This document shows positions 13,801-22,878 of a DNA stretch of 64,000 nt, one piece after another (within the stretch, counting starts at the first letter, position 1; every line of letters begins with the position of its first letter). Origin of the DNA: Sphaerolaimus hirsutus (Eukaryota > Nematoda > Chromadorea > Monhysterida > Sphaerolaimidae). The notes under the pieces are model-generated. The model saw only the letters and a program-made list of their open reading frames with translations, was not told the origin of the DNA and did not search any database. Location of the stretch: NCBI GenBank assembly GCA_964036195.1, contig OZ038451.1, positions 10,172,529-10,236,528 of the forward strand. The letters run 5' to 3'. Position numbers and translations under genes: made by a program.

Positions 13801-16800
13801 GTCGGTCTACCGTATTGCCTCGAATAACCCCCCCCCCTCCCCCACCTCAAATCTTCCCAGTGTTAGGCTTATGTGAGAAAAAAATAGAACTACTTTGAAT
13901 ATAGCGACCTTTGTAATGGTCAGGTCTTGCGCAACGCAAAAAAAGCAACGGAGTGGAATTACGAACCCCTTGAATAATTCCCCATTAAATGGATTTCCAC
14001 GGAAATAAATTACGCGCATGTATACATTCATGGTCCATCCCTAGTCCATGACCGCCGACCATCCAACAATGTTTATGAACCAAATCGATCATCTAAATAG
14101 CATCAGACCCGACCGTGTTCATGGAAAAGTGGCTGGGCGCCCGCCCCAAGACGCTCAATAGCTGTCAATGGGGCAAAATTACTTGATTTGTAGTCGCATC
14201 ATAACTGCGCCGCTGCGGTCGTCCAGTTGCAGCCGGGCGGCATTATTCTATAATTTATGTCCACGTTGTGTCCGCGTACCGTCATGATTTAACTCGCACC
14301 GCATGCGTGTACGGTAGCGGTTTTTGTGGAGCTTAATGGAAGCTTTATGCGGATATACGGTTGACACATAGGTAATTCAGTTACTTATTTTTCGGTCCCA
14401 TATGATACTTGTCTGGCGAAATTTCGCTCATGATACTAGTTTCCATAGTTTCCGGTCCTGATATGACAATATCAACTATTACTACTTCCATCATGACCGC
14501 AAAAAGCTGGTGAAATTGACTTTGATATCAATTAAAACGAGATTTTCACTCTTAAACGAAACAACCGAAGTAAAAAAATTGTAATTTGGGGCAGCGGTTT
14601 CAGGGGGACAAAAAACTCGCCGCTACGTCCCCATGAATTAACAGAATCGAACAATTTGACCCATCTTATTGAAATCAAAAGAAACGTTCAAATGTTTTAT
14701 TGTGGGACCGAAAAATATGAACCCGAGTCATTAAGGTTAAATTAAATGTCAGCCGAAACGGACGTCTTAAACCCGGGTCGGGTTATCAAATTTGAGGCTA
14801 TTGAGTGTAGCGATCAAACCAACAAACCACACCGTAGAAGTAAATATTACAACATTTTACAGCTATTGGCACTGACTACTATCAAGTTTTGGTGCTACCA
14901 TTTCAACCCAACACCCTGTACATAGCTACACACGTCAGCAAAAGTTTCATGAGATGCAGCTTTGAGGTGGTGTGGTGCCTTTTTCCATGCCTGGTGCACT
15001 GCACTACACCACACTGCAGTGCACTGCTGAAACCAGCAAATTCATGATAAATGACGCAATGAATTAAACAGTGGAATTCATGCGAGGTTTGGGCTCCTAA
15101 GTTTATGTTTTGATGTTGGTTTGGCGAATTGACGAAATGATTGTGGTCGTGAAAATTCTTTCCTCTACTCCCAAATTTTTAGGCAACATTTTTTTTAACC
15201 ACACACATTTATAGCACGCCGACCGATATTGCTTCAAATTGATCCGTTCTAAACCAAGTTTACGTATTTTGAACAAACACGACAAAAAGCCCAGAACCTC
15301 TGCGATCACATTCTATTTACCATCAATATTTAATTGCTTCAATCGAAATCATGTCACATGCGACAACACCATACATTCACACAAATTGCATGCAATTGGG
15401 CGGAGTTGCGCGAATGCCTCCCTCAAAACACGTGCGGAAGATGTCTAGCGGGCAATCTTGACGCAGCTAATTCGATGCTAATGTTGCGTGTTGCGGCGCT
15501 ACAGTAACCCGCACATGTCTAGCTAGTGCCACTTTATGCGTCTGTTCTGATGTGCTGCTACATGTCTATGAAAGTACAGGCATAGGCATAGATTTTGTAG
15601 CCTTAAGACTCAATTTCTAAAATAAATAATGGGCCCATTCAAATTTGCCCATTCAATAGGCCCATTGAAGCTGCAGATTTCGCTGAAAATGGACTTTTGT
15701 CCAAATTTTGTATCCATATAAATATGCAGCTTAGTACTGTATCATAAGCTAATTACGCACAATAAATAAGGATCGATGCGTCCTTATTAAAACCTTATAT
15801 TTTTGAACAGTATCGGTTTTAAGGCATGTGAAATGTCGAAGGAATTTTTGGGCCGATCTTCCCCCCATATTCGAGCTCAACAAAGCACGCAGCCAGTACA
15901 ATTTCGTGCCGCGCGGCGGCCCATTTCAAAGGCGGCCGCCGCCGCCGCACAAAGTACAACCAATCGCCATAATTCAACCAGCCGCCGCCGCCCGGCAGAG
16001 ACTATCTCGCCTCGCTTTCTTTGTGGCTGGCGCGACACTATTCGCCGCTCGAATATTTGCGGACGCGCTCGCTAGAATGGCGTGTTGGGTCGTTGAAAAT
16101 GAGACCGAAATGCAACTGGGACGCGGGGCGGCGCGAACTAGAACTGAAAAAGTGAAACTCAATGGCTTCCTACTAAGTAGTTGGCACATGCGTGTCAACT
16201 GGGGGCAGTCCCAAGCCCTGTAAAGTGTAAAGTAAAGTGTCAAATGTAAAGTCAAATGCAAAGTAAAGTGTCAATCAAAACAAAAAAGAAAAGATTTTTT
16301 TACTGAACTTTGCATGACAATTGACATTTGACTTTGCATTTGACTTTACATTTGACACTTTACTTTACACTTTACAGGGCTTGGGACTGCCACCTGGTCT
16401 GTGTCAACTCAGATTTCAGCTTACTTCTCGCAGAGCGATGTTCTAATGCACATGCGCTAAAGTTGAAAATTAAAAAAAATAATCAAGTGCATTGGAAGAT
16501 CGCTGTGCGACACGTGAAGCCGAAATCTGAGTTGACACAGACCAGTTGACACACGTGTGCCAACTACTGTATGGGTCATCAACGCAACAGAACTTAATGC
16601 AGCAGTACGCTCAATTCACGCACACAAACAGAACCCAAACCAACAAACGTCAACCGACCATGAAATCTCATCCACGCATACAACGGCCCGGTAGGTCTGG
16701 GCGCACTGGCGTGGGGCATGTGCATCTCGGTGATGGTGGCGCCGTACACGGGGTGGTGGTGCATGAACGGGTGCATGGCGGTCACGGCGGCCGCCGCGTG

Positions 16801-18702
16801 GTAAGCCGCCGCGCCCAGGTCGACTGCAGGCGCGGCTGAAACTCCCGCCGCCGCGGCTGAACTGCACGGCCAGTCGGCTGTTGTCGCCGTTGAAGCGCTC
16901 TGCCTGTTTTTTGGCGGTCTAGTTACAGCTGTACTACAGGGCCCACACACACCAGTTGACATTACAATTTATGTCAATTAAAATTTGGGTTGATTATGTG
17001 AGATCAACTTTCCTATGTTTCCTTTCCTGCCGTTCTATTTTTTTCACCAATATTTTTCAGACATTTTTCATTTGAACATAGTGTTTTTAATGCAAAATGA
17101 ATAACATTTTACTATGAGAGCATCAATTCAAACAAAATCAAATGTGAAAATAACCCTAAATCATAGTTCTGAACACTTTGGATGTTCTTACCAACAATTT
17201 TTCGAATATTTGTGTGTTCTGGCATTCTTCCAACGTAATTTCCACCTGCCGTGCTATTGTAGGTGCCGTGCTATTGGAGGCTGCCGTTCTATTAATTTCG
17301 TGAGGTGCAAAAAATGCCAAAACCTGCCGTTCTATTGGAGGTGCCGTTCTATTGGAGGTATGCCGTTCTATTAGAAGAAATAGGGTGTTTAGATCCACCA
17401 CAAAACTTCGCCCAACCCAGCACACCCCGCCATGGCTTTCATATAGTGCTGTCCATAAATCGAGGCGGCCAGCTGCGCGCTGTGGTGCTGCTCGGCGCCG
17501 CCGCCGCCGTACATGGCCATGTGCTGGTGCGACGTGGACGGCAGCGCCGACACCGCGCCCGCCTGACTCGACGACGGCGTCGACGAGCTGCACAGTGACG
17601 ACTGGCCGAAGGGGCTGCCGCTGCCGCCTGAGTGTTCGTGTTGTCGTTGACTTTGGTGGGCTTTTTAGAGTGTCTAGGGGGCGGTCCCAGACCTTGTAAA
17701 GTGTAACGTAAAGTGTGAAGTGTCATGTAAAATGCCAATCAAAACGATAAAGAACATTTTATTACTGAAATTTGCATGACATTTGACACTTTACTCTACA
17801 CTCGCCATGAAAACTGACACTTTGCATGACATTTTACATGACATTTCACACTTTACTTTACACTTTACAGGGTCTAGGACTGCACCCAACTGTGCACGGC
17901 CAAGCGCAAACGCAAATACCGGGTATAGCCGGCTTGTGCTCGTACAGCTCGGCCTGGCTGGACGCCACGGCGGCGGCGAACGCGGCCGCTGCCGCCGGGT
18001 CGGTTTGCGGCTGCGGCCGTGCCCTGCCGTCGGCACCGATCTGTGCCGCAGCGCTGCTAGATGTCGCCGCGCTGCCATAGAAAGATGTCGCGCCGGCGCC
18101 GCAGAATGCTGGGTGGGCGCCTGCGGAACAGAGTGAGTAAACGAATAACTCCCCCTGTTAGCTGACTGAGGGCAAAATAATTCCCCCGCTCGATTAACTC
18201 CCCCTTATTTACTATCATACATCGTTGCATCGAAATAGTTTAGTGAGGCGACTGGAAGTGTTTGCCGTATTGCGACTGCAACTCGAACTAGACGTTGCGC
18301 GGCGAGAGTCAATCTCGGCCGCATGTCCCAATCGTAAATTCATTTTATCGCTTCCAAACGCGCGCGGCAGCTGCGCTCGCCATAACACCTACTCAATCGG
18401 TCAGCGACTCCGGTACATCGTAACAATAAACTGCGCCATTTTATGCGCAATTTACAAAGTAATAAACTACTAATCGAACCATTAAGGATCGCAATAAACA
18501 GGTCCTCACGCAGCCGCGGCACAAACGCGCCGCGCGGCTCACCTGCATAGCCGCCGGCGGCGAGCTGCGGCCATCCGTAAGCTGCCGCGTGCTGTTCCTG
18601 CTGCAGTCGCTGCTGCTGCTGCTCGTCGAGCGGCGCGGCCGACTGCTGCAGTCCGGCCGCCGCGGCCGCCTGCGACCCCGCCGCCGGCCAATTCGGGAAC
18701 AT
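1889..18702 (-). CDS. mab-5: mab-5-like Hox transcription factor, five exons
   Basis: Nuclear homeodomain protein; by family, an Antp/ftz-class patterning factor that binds TAAT-type sites. Exons in transcript order are 18702-18543, 18120-17920, 17627-17426, 16903-16659 and 2223-1889. The phases join exactly and give 380 aa. Residues 1-250 are rich in Ala, Gln and Gly. The hexapeptide LYAWMR is at 262-267 and the homeodomain at 276-335, with helix 3 motif [15 protein letters not shown] and Gln50. The string [16 protein letters not shown] is the MAB-5-like feature, and the acidic Ser/Asp/Glu tail also resembles MAB-5. Oddities are Ala in place of Pro in the YPWM core and a 14,435-bp intron between hexapeptide and homeobox. 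The exon 4 acceptor could instead be about 45 bp further in (before the Ala run), in the same phase. The gene family is certain; the exact orthology is inferred from the homeodomain. Confidence 0.88.
2027..2206 (-). other. mab-5: Homeobox (60-residue homeodomain), uninterrupted
   Basis: This codes homeodomain residues 1-60 of the mab-5-like gene. Arg5, Trp48, Phe49, Gln50, Asn51 and Arg53 are all present, so DNA binding should be intact. No intron splits the homeobox. The exon starts 17 bp upstream, after a CAG acceptor at 2226-2224. Confidence 0.95.
2545..3158. repeat. Element with CGGCCGTAA-type ends, split by a nested hAT-like element
   Basis: Left part 2545-2611 and right part 3088-3158 repeat the motifs CGGCCGTA and TTTACGGCCGG in opposite orientation. 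The middle is a separate insertion with an exact 8-bp duplication (CCGTAATG). Confidence 0.6.
2612..3087. mobile_element. hAT-like MITE, CAGAGTTGTTAAAA family
   Basis: The right end reads TTTTAACAACTCTG, and the element is flanked on both sides by CCGTAATG (2604-2611 and 3088-3095), an exact 8-bp target duplication. The left end is degenerate. The interior repeats ACGTAAA/TACGCGAGTA motifs shared with the copy at 19.6 kb. Confidence 0.75.
3159..3271. repeat. Fold-back MITE, ACTAGTTGACA family
   Basis: The ends are inverted copies of CACACAC(C/T)(C/A)GTTGA with a shared inner arm (GACACCAAAT). It lies in the large Hox intron. Related copies are at 45.06 and 50.75 kb. Confidence 0.65.
3272..4478. 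other. Intronic AT-rich DNA, nothing recognised
   Basis: No exon with supported splice sites and no structured repeat is seen. Open frames on the minus strand at 4.1-4.45 kb show no recognisable domain. Confidence 0.4.
4479..4702. repeat. Palindromic MITE with CAAGTGGAAAAG ends
   Basis: The left arm CCAGTTCCGCAAGTGGAAAA and the right arm TTTTCCACTTGCGGAACCGG are inverted copies. The inside repeats AACTCTTAACTTTT. Related copies or halves are at 10.49-10.61, 35.66-35.75 and 52.1-52.3 kb. Confidence 0.75.
4800..5183. repeat. Long fold-back MITE with GGCGCTCCACACGCTGGAATG ends
   Basis: The two ends (GCGCTCCACACGCTGGAATG and its inverse) match essentially perfectly. The inner arms, including ACATGGTTTCGC and GCGAAACCATGT, also pair, so much of the 384 bp can form a hairpin. 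Confidence 0.8.
5196..5394. repeat. Fold-back MITE, ACTAGTTGACATCGCAAAT type
   Basis: The left end CACACACTAGTTGACATCG is inverted at the right end. Its close relatives are at 44.85, 52.28, 54.39 and 62.33 kb. Confidence 0.7.
5405..5598. repeat. Fold-back MITE, GCACACTAGTTTTCACACGAAA type
   Basis: It has inverted ends (GCGCACACTAGTTT and its inverse) and an inner arm with ATGAGCTTTGAACG. Related copies are at 23.95 and 39.14 kb. Confidence 0.7.
5840..7050. other. GC-rich island inside the Hox intron
   Basis: A GC-rich stretch unlike its AT-rich surroundings, with GGCGGCGGCGGC-like runs and embedded GATAAATGG/ATAATAACTTT patches. Long open frames on both strands follow from base composition, and none shows a domain or clean splice sites. 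It is interrupted by the CAG-flanked MITE at 6084-6269. A regulatory island is possible but only inferred. Confidence 0.35.
6084..6269. mobile_element. CWG-MITE (introner-like family), intronic copy
   Basis: The left boundary is CAG|GTGCCAGTTCC. The interior is a fold-back of TGTAAAATGTCAAATGTCAT and its inverse, and the right end is GAACTGTCCC followed by CAT. The donor-like end lies on the plus strand, so this copy is antisense to the Hox gene. Confidence 0.75.
7051..8868. other. Intronic DNA with small palindromes only
   Basis: An inverted pair around 8090-8190 (ACCCGGAACCGG, TTTGGGTCGC and inverse) suggests a short MITE. Repeats of CTAGGATGTGAACTGC occur at about 8820-8850. No exon is recognised. 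Confidence 0.35.
8869..9390. mobile_element. hAT-like MITE, CAGGGGTCTCC ends, GATAGATAG interior
   Basis: The element (8877-9382) starts CAGGGGTCTCC and ends GGAGACCCCTG. It is flanked by an exact 8-bp duplication AGCTCCAT at 8869-8876 and 9383-9390. The interior repeats GGATAGATAGATAGCTG and G-runs. No transposase is present. Relatives are at 31.97, 47.1 and 55.12 kb. Confidence 0.88.
9391..10002. other. Intronic AT-rich DNA, nothing recognised
   Basis: No exon, RNA gene or transposon end could be supported. Confidence 0.4.
10003..10407. repeat. G-run fold-back element, degenerate copy
   Basis: The right end TTTCGAGGAAATACTGTA and the internal C-run blocks match the family. The left end is degraded. 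It lies in the Hox intron. Confidence 0.55.
10618..11269. mobile_element. hAT-like MITE, TAGTGATG ends, GGCGCC-rich interior
   Basis: The element at 10626-11261 starts TAGTGATGTAAAAAG and ends with the inverse CTTTTACATCACTA. It is flanked by GTCTCAAA at 10618-10625 and 11262-11269, an exact 8-bp duplication. The interior is many imperfect GGCGCCAAGCGCCAATGG units. A G-run element is nested at about 10857-10962. Confidence 0.9.
11483..11732. mobile_element. CWG-MITE (introner-like family), 250 bp
   Basis: The left boundary is TAG|GTGGCAGTCCCAAGC and the right end is GGGACTGCCCC|CAG. The interior has tandem copies of TCAAATGTAAAGTCAAATGC and a fold-back. This orientation is antisense to the Hox gene. 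Confidence 0.8.
11733..13480. other. Intronic AT-rich DNA, nothing recognised
   Basis: No exon with a domain and splice sites was found on either strand. Short GGTAAAT-rich patches at 12.4-12.6 kb are unexplained. Confidence 0.4.
13481..13800. other. GC-rich island inside the Hox intron
   Basis: About 300 bp of GC-rich sequence containing GGGGGCGCATAAATTGCG and GAATTATGGGCTCG. It resembles the islands at 6-7, 15.9 and 20.1 kb in combining GCCGCC runs with ATAAATT/TTATGG cores. No coding support is seen, and a regulatory role is inference only. Confidence 0.3.
13807..14010. repeat. G-run fold-back element, partial
   Basis: The left end TACCGTATTGCCTCGAATAA with C-runs is clear. The right half is degraded. 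Confidence 0.5.
14011..15840. other. Intronic DNA, nothing recognised
   Basis: No gene, RNA or complete mobile element is supported in this stretch of the Hox intron. Confidence 0.4.
16178..16566. repeat. Fold-back MITE interrupted by a CWG-MITE
   Basis: Outer ends AGTTGGCACATGCGTGTCAACT (left) and its near inverse (right) belong to the family with AGATTTCAGCTT arms. The insertion at 16202-16393 splits the left arm. Removing it restores CAACTGGTCTGTGTCAACTC, the arrangement seen in uninterrupted relatives at 41.13 kb. Confidence 0.8.
16199..16396 (-). mobile_element. CWG-MITE (introner-like family) with an inferable empty site
   Basis: The element body is 16202-16393, flanked by CTG at 16199-16201 and 16394-16396 (CAG on the minus strand). 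Read on the minus strand it is CAG|GTGGCAGTCCC...ACTGCCCC|CAG. The interrupted host MITE shows the pre-insertion sequence, so the 3-bp target duplication is directly supported. Confidence 0.88.
17250..17398. repeat. TGCCGTTCTATTGGAGG repeat
   Basis: Several imperfect direct copies of GCCGTTCTATTGGAGG lie in intron 3 of the Hox gene and end with TTAGAAGAAATAGGGT. A palindromic relative is at 25991-26110. Confidence 0.65.
17674..17889. mobile_element. CWG-MITE filling most of Hox intron 2
   Basis: The ends CTAG|GGGGCGGTCCCAGACC and AGGACTGCACCCAA are degenerate family termini. The copy occupies 216 of the 292 bp of the intron at 17628-17919. Unlike the amph-1 copy, the splice sites used here lie outside the element. 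Confidence 0.75.
18121..18542 (-). other. mab-5: Intron 1 of the mab-5-like gene
   Basis: The donor is G|GTGAGC at the end of exon 1 and the acceptor is CCGCAG before exon 2. It contains a short fragment of the C-run family (about 18140-18205). Confidence 0.7.
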
Positions 18703-19600
18703 TGGAGGATATATCGGGCCGCTGCGACCCCGTGGACGACTAAACTAATGGCTGCAAACGACCGGTCGTTAGCGCGCCCCCAACGGCCGTAATGGTGGCG
18801 CACGTAGTTCCGGATGTGTGCAGCGCGGCCGCTTTGGATGCGCCCTTCTCGCTGCCGCGGCACAGTGCCGCCTGGCTGGCGGCGGCGAGCGCCTGGCTCC
18901 GCCCACTTCTATGGCCGGGCGCCATCCGGCCTTATGCAGGCTGGCCCTGATCGGGATTTTTAGCCGCGCTGTGTCCTGGGATTTTGTGTGTCCTTCATTT
19001 GTTCTAGCTCAATTGTGCTGCTTACGGCATGTTGCGTAAAAATGAATTGAGCATGATCAAATTTTGTAGAAATCAGCCTTTCATCACCTCACCGGAAACT
19101 ATTTTTCACAAAAAAAAACGTTCTCAACGTCAACGGGACACCGTGCACGGCCGAGTGCGGAATGTGTTTCTGGGCAGCGGCGGCGCGTGTGTTTCGGCGC
19201 CGGGCGTATTTCGGAAGTGTGCAGTCGGCGCCGCCCTTTGATGTTGCGCATGCACGTGATAAGTGGCCGCGCCGCTGCACCCGTTGTTTATATACGTAAT
19301 TGACGCACTAAGATTTGCCCGTCGCCTGTCGCAATGTGACACCGGCCGCGGGGTGTGAATGTTTTCTTAGTTCCATCACATCACATTAGGATCACGAATT
19401 ATGATTACTGATCACGTGGGAACTAAATAGCGTCGATCTAAAACAAAAGCTTCTAAAGTAACACGAAAATTTGATTTAATATACAAAACCACCAAACTTC
19501 AAAACGGTTTACGGCTTGCATAATCTACACATCTCATCCATTCGGTGTAGATTCATCAGTGTAAACGTTCAAATCCGCATGTGCCGTAAAAACGCGGAGT
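18703..19600. other. GC-rich region upstream of the mab-5-like start codon
   Basis: Presumed 5' untranslated and promoter region. The base composition is GC-rich, with Ala- and Arg-rich chance frames on both strands. No TATA box at a convincing distance and no further exon are identified. Confidence 0.35.
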
Positions 19601-19601
19601 T

Positions 19602-20019
19602 GCTCAAAACAGAGTTGTTAAAAGTACTGAACTTTTTTCCAAGTAAACGTAAACGTAAAGTATTTTATTTTTACTCAACCCTGAGTACATAAAATGTAAT
19701 CTAACGAGTTTTTACTTTTACGCTGCGTAAAAGGTGAGTAAATGTAAATGCCGTCGCTTTCCCTACCCATCGAAACTTCCATACTTTTCGCTGCCATTTT
19801 TGCAGCTGTTTCAATTAGGTAGTTTGATTGGTTTTTCTCTTTATTCACCCTAAAAAATTTCACAATTACGTTTTCTTTACTCGCGTACTTTCAAAACGTA
19901 CACGAGTAAGTGAGTACAGGTATTTTTGCCGGGAAGAAACGTAAACGTATTTACGCATTACTCGAGTATACGTATTTATCGAGTAAACGTAAATACGTTT
20001 TAACAACTATGGTTCAAAA
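19602..20019. mobile_element. hAT-like MITE, CAGAGTTGTTAAAA family
   Basis: The element at 19610-20011 begins CAGAGTTGTTAAAAGTACTG and ends TTTTAACAACTATG. The flanks are GCTCAAAA and GTTCAAAA, an 8-bp duplication with one mismatch. The interior repeats GTAAACGTAAA motifs. It is the same family as 2612-3087. Confidence 0.8.
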
Positions 20020-20318
20020 CACCATCGATGCGGCAGCCAAGCCGGCGCGGCTACAAACAAGTCAGTAAATTACCGCTGGCCCACATTCGAGCTGTCGTCC
20101 GCAGTGCGCGTATTTGCCGACGGCAGTATTTCTTGCCGGGGGCCGCGGCGCTAATTTATGATTGTCGCCGCCGCGTGTCCAGTCACGCAGCGCCGCCGCA
20201 AATGCTTGCATGTGATAGTGGACGGTCGAGGCCACTTTTGCCCTCGTGGGCACCATGGAGATATTTAAATATCTCAGCATTGGGTCTTCTATTCTTTGAG
20301 TTGAGTGGGAATGGCGCT

Positions 20319-20547
20319 CTGGTGGCAATCCCAAGCCCTGTAAAGTGTAAAGTAAAGTGTCAAATGTAAAGTCAAATGCAAAGTAAATTGTCAATCAAAA
20401 CAATAAAGAAAAGATTTTATTATTGAACTTTGCATGACAATTGACACTTTACTTTGCATTTGACTTTACATTTGACACTTTGCTTTGCATTTGACTTTAC
20501 ATTTGACACTTTACTTTACACTTTACAGGGCTCGGGACTGCCCCCAG
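20319..20547. mobile_element. CWG-MITE (introner-like family)
   Basis: The left boundary is CTG|GTGGCAATCCCAAGC and the right end is GGGACTGCCCC|CAG. The interior is a fold-back around TCAATCAAAACAATAAAG. Confidence 0.8.
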
Positions 20548-21167
20548 GGGCAGTCCTGCACCATGGAAAGTGTCTGATGTCATGCATAATCTCATACAGA
20601 TTGTAAAATGCGATGCAAAATTTCAAAAGTTCAGTAAAAATATACCGTATTACCTCGAATTATCCCCCCCCTTGAATTAACCCCCCCCCCCCCCCCCTCG
20701 AATTAACCCCCCCTCAAAATGGGCTGGGGAATTAATAAACCCCCCCCCCTCGAAATACCCCCCCCCCCTCCGGAATGATGTACATCATGTATGCAATGTA
20801 CATGATGTATTTTTTACTATAATACTTATTTGTATCGCACCTACACTTATACGCTCATTTGTGTACAGATGTACATCTATAGCCCCAATATGACCTATTT
20901 TCTCACATTTATTACCGTTTTTGTGTAAGAAAAGGCGTATTCTTTAGTATGAATTTCACGAAAATTTCTGGCGAAATAATAAAACCCCCCCTCGAATAAC
21001 CCCCCCTCGAATTAACCCCCCCTCAAATTTTGCTGGCGAAATAATAAACCCCCATGGGGGTATTTCGAGGTAATACGGTACCTATATTTTTTATATTCTG
21101 ATTGTGCCTTTGCGTGACATTTGACGTTTTGCATGACACTTAACAGTGTGCGGGACTGCCACCACCT
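20548..21167. mobile_element. Degenerate CWG-MITE split by a G-run element
   Basis: The left part (from GGGCAGTCCTGC) and the right part (to GCGGGACTGCCAC) are halves of one degenerate element. The middle, 20643-21080, is an insertion, so the G-run element arrived later. Confidence 0.65.
20643..21080. repeat. G-run fold-back element, full length
   Basis: It begins TACCGTATTACCTCGAATTA and ends TCGAGGTAATACGGTA. The interior has long C-runs and an AATAATAAACCCCC motif on both arms. It is the most complete copy of this family in the window. Confidence 0.8.
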
Positions 21168-22173
21168 AGTCTGCATCGAACGTTTCTTCAGATTTAAATT
21201 TGAATGTCAATCCCTTTGAGCAGCTCATTATTAAAATACCTGCTTTATATCAAAATTCAAGCAGCAGTTTATCAGCAATGGCTGAGTTCACTTTTGTGTG
21301 CGGATGTCATTTAGACAACACAGTGGGTGAATGTGCAAATTATTTCACGTGCAATTTATTTCTCCGTGTTCAATGTTTAGTTGAGTGATAAAATGTTAGT
21401 TTTGTGATCATTCTGCTTCGTTCCATTATCTCACATCAGATGGGACATAGAATAGAATTCGGTACACCTCACGCCATTCTCAGAAAAAAGTGCAAAAATT
21501 CATGGAAACAACAATAAAGTAAAAGACGGCAGTGGATGCTATGAGAATGCATATGAGCAGTCACCAGTGATCATTTTACAATGCTTTTTACCCAGAATTA
21601 CATAATGTATACCGTATATCCTTGAAAAAGACCCCCCTCGAATAATTCCTCCCCCTTGAATAACTCCCCCTCAAAAACACTGACGAAAAAATAACTCCCC
21701 CCTCGAATAACTCCCCCCTCTTGAATAAGTCCCCCTGTGGGTGAAAAATATGCTATAAAATTTACAAAAATGATCGATGTAAATACAAAAGAATGTTAAT
21801 GTATGGCAGCGACAGCAGATACATGACAGGTATGCAGTGTATAAACACCTGTTTGTTGTTGTTGAACTGTTAAATACATGGATTACATGAGTCGAAAGAA
21901 TAAAAACGGAAATCAGCTAGTGCAGGTTATTTAATGTTTACTACCTACATCCGATTTTTCAGTTTCGAAATTATCAGAAACACATCCGAAAATGTAAATA
22001 CCTTAATATCAAGGCAAAAAATGTCACTCCAATTGAAACACAAGAATTACACTGCAATTTGGCAGGCGCTACGCATAAGGATGGACAATTTTTTTAGTTT
22101 TACCTGAGAGTGTGAAGTGATAAGGCAAGGAAGGGGCTTAAAAAAGAAATAAATATCCCAACAATCAACCAAA
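21081..22173. other. Upstream region of GST copy A
   Basis: About 21.25-21.42 kb is recognisably homologous to about 27.55-27.71 kb upstream of GST copy B, so the duplication includes 5' flanking DNA. A partial C-run element lies at 21609-21750. No separate gene is seen. Confidence 0.5.
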
Positions 22174-22725
22174 ATGGTTCTGAAATACTATTTTGATTTG
22201 CTGTCTCAGCCAAGTAGGGCGCTGTATATTTTCCTCAAATCAACCAGGATTCCGTTCGAAGAATGTCCAGTAGCGCTGCGAAAGGGTAATTTTTTGGAAA
22301 AAGTATCAACTTTGTTCTTTTGGTCATTTCGGGTTGCTTGCAGGTGAACATCTAGGCGAAAATTTTGCCTCAATCAATCCATTTAAGAAGGTGCCAGCAA
22401 TCGATGATGATGGATTTCGATTATCTGAGAGGTTTTTATTCAAAAAATTTCACCCAAACCATCATATTCAATTCAAGTGAAAAAACTGCAGCGTGGCCAT
22501 AATGCGTTATCTTTGTGCAAAGTACAATATGGTCTACCCCAAAATTTGCAATACACCGGGCTTTTGTGAGCCAATTGGGGTGGGAACCATCAGACATTGC
22601 TGCCGGCACTATCCAGTACTTGTGCGTTGTAGTCGTGGTGATTGAAGTTCGATTGATTCGTGCCAGTGTTGAAGTGCAACATGTCAGAAATGAGCCACTG
22701 CTGCACAAATGGCGCGTGGTAGTGT

Positions 22726-22878
22726 GTGGCAGCTAGTGATGGAATGGCGCCATGGCGCTGGCGCCATTTGAGGACGCCAAAGGGCGCCGCGCCAAGGCGC
22801 CCGGTTTCCGAATGGCGCGATGGCGCTATTGGCGCCTGGCGCCCTGTTTCATGGCGCTTTTCCATCACTAGTGGCAGC
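22726..22878. mobile_element. hAT-like MITE, TAGTGATGG ends, in GST-A intron 3
   Basis: The element at 22734-22870 starts TAGTGATGGAATGGCGCC and ends CTTTTCCATCACTA. It is flanked by GTGGCAGC at 22726-22733 and 22871-22878, an exact 8-bp duplication. Confidence 0.9.

Larger units (their letters stand above)
2224..16658 (-). other. mab-5: 14.4-kb intron 4 of the mab-5-like gene
   Basis: The donor is G|GTCGGT after the hexapeptide exon and the acceptor is CACGCAG before the homeobox exon. Both are phase 1 and join in a Gly codon. The interior holds most of the mobile elements listed between 2.5 and 16.6 kb. It also holds several GC-rich islands (about 5.8-7.05, 13.5-13.8 and 15.85-16.15 kb) that no repeat family here explains and that could be regulatory. 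Confidence 0.8.

Noticed and set aside
16600-16960. Plus-strand frames opposite the Hox exons (Arg/His/Gly-rich)
   Set aside because: Antisense of the hexapeptide exon; the minus strand has phase-consistent splicing and the hexapeptide.
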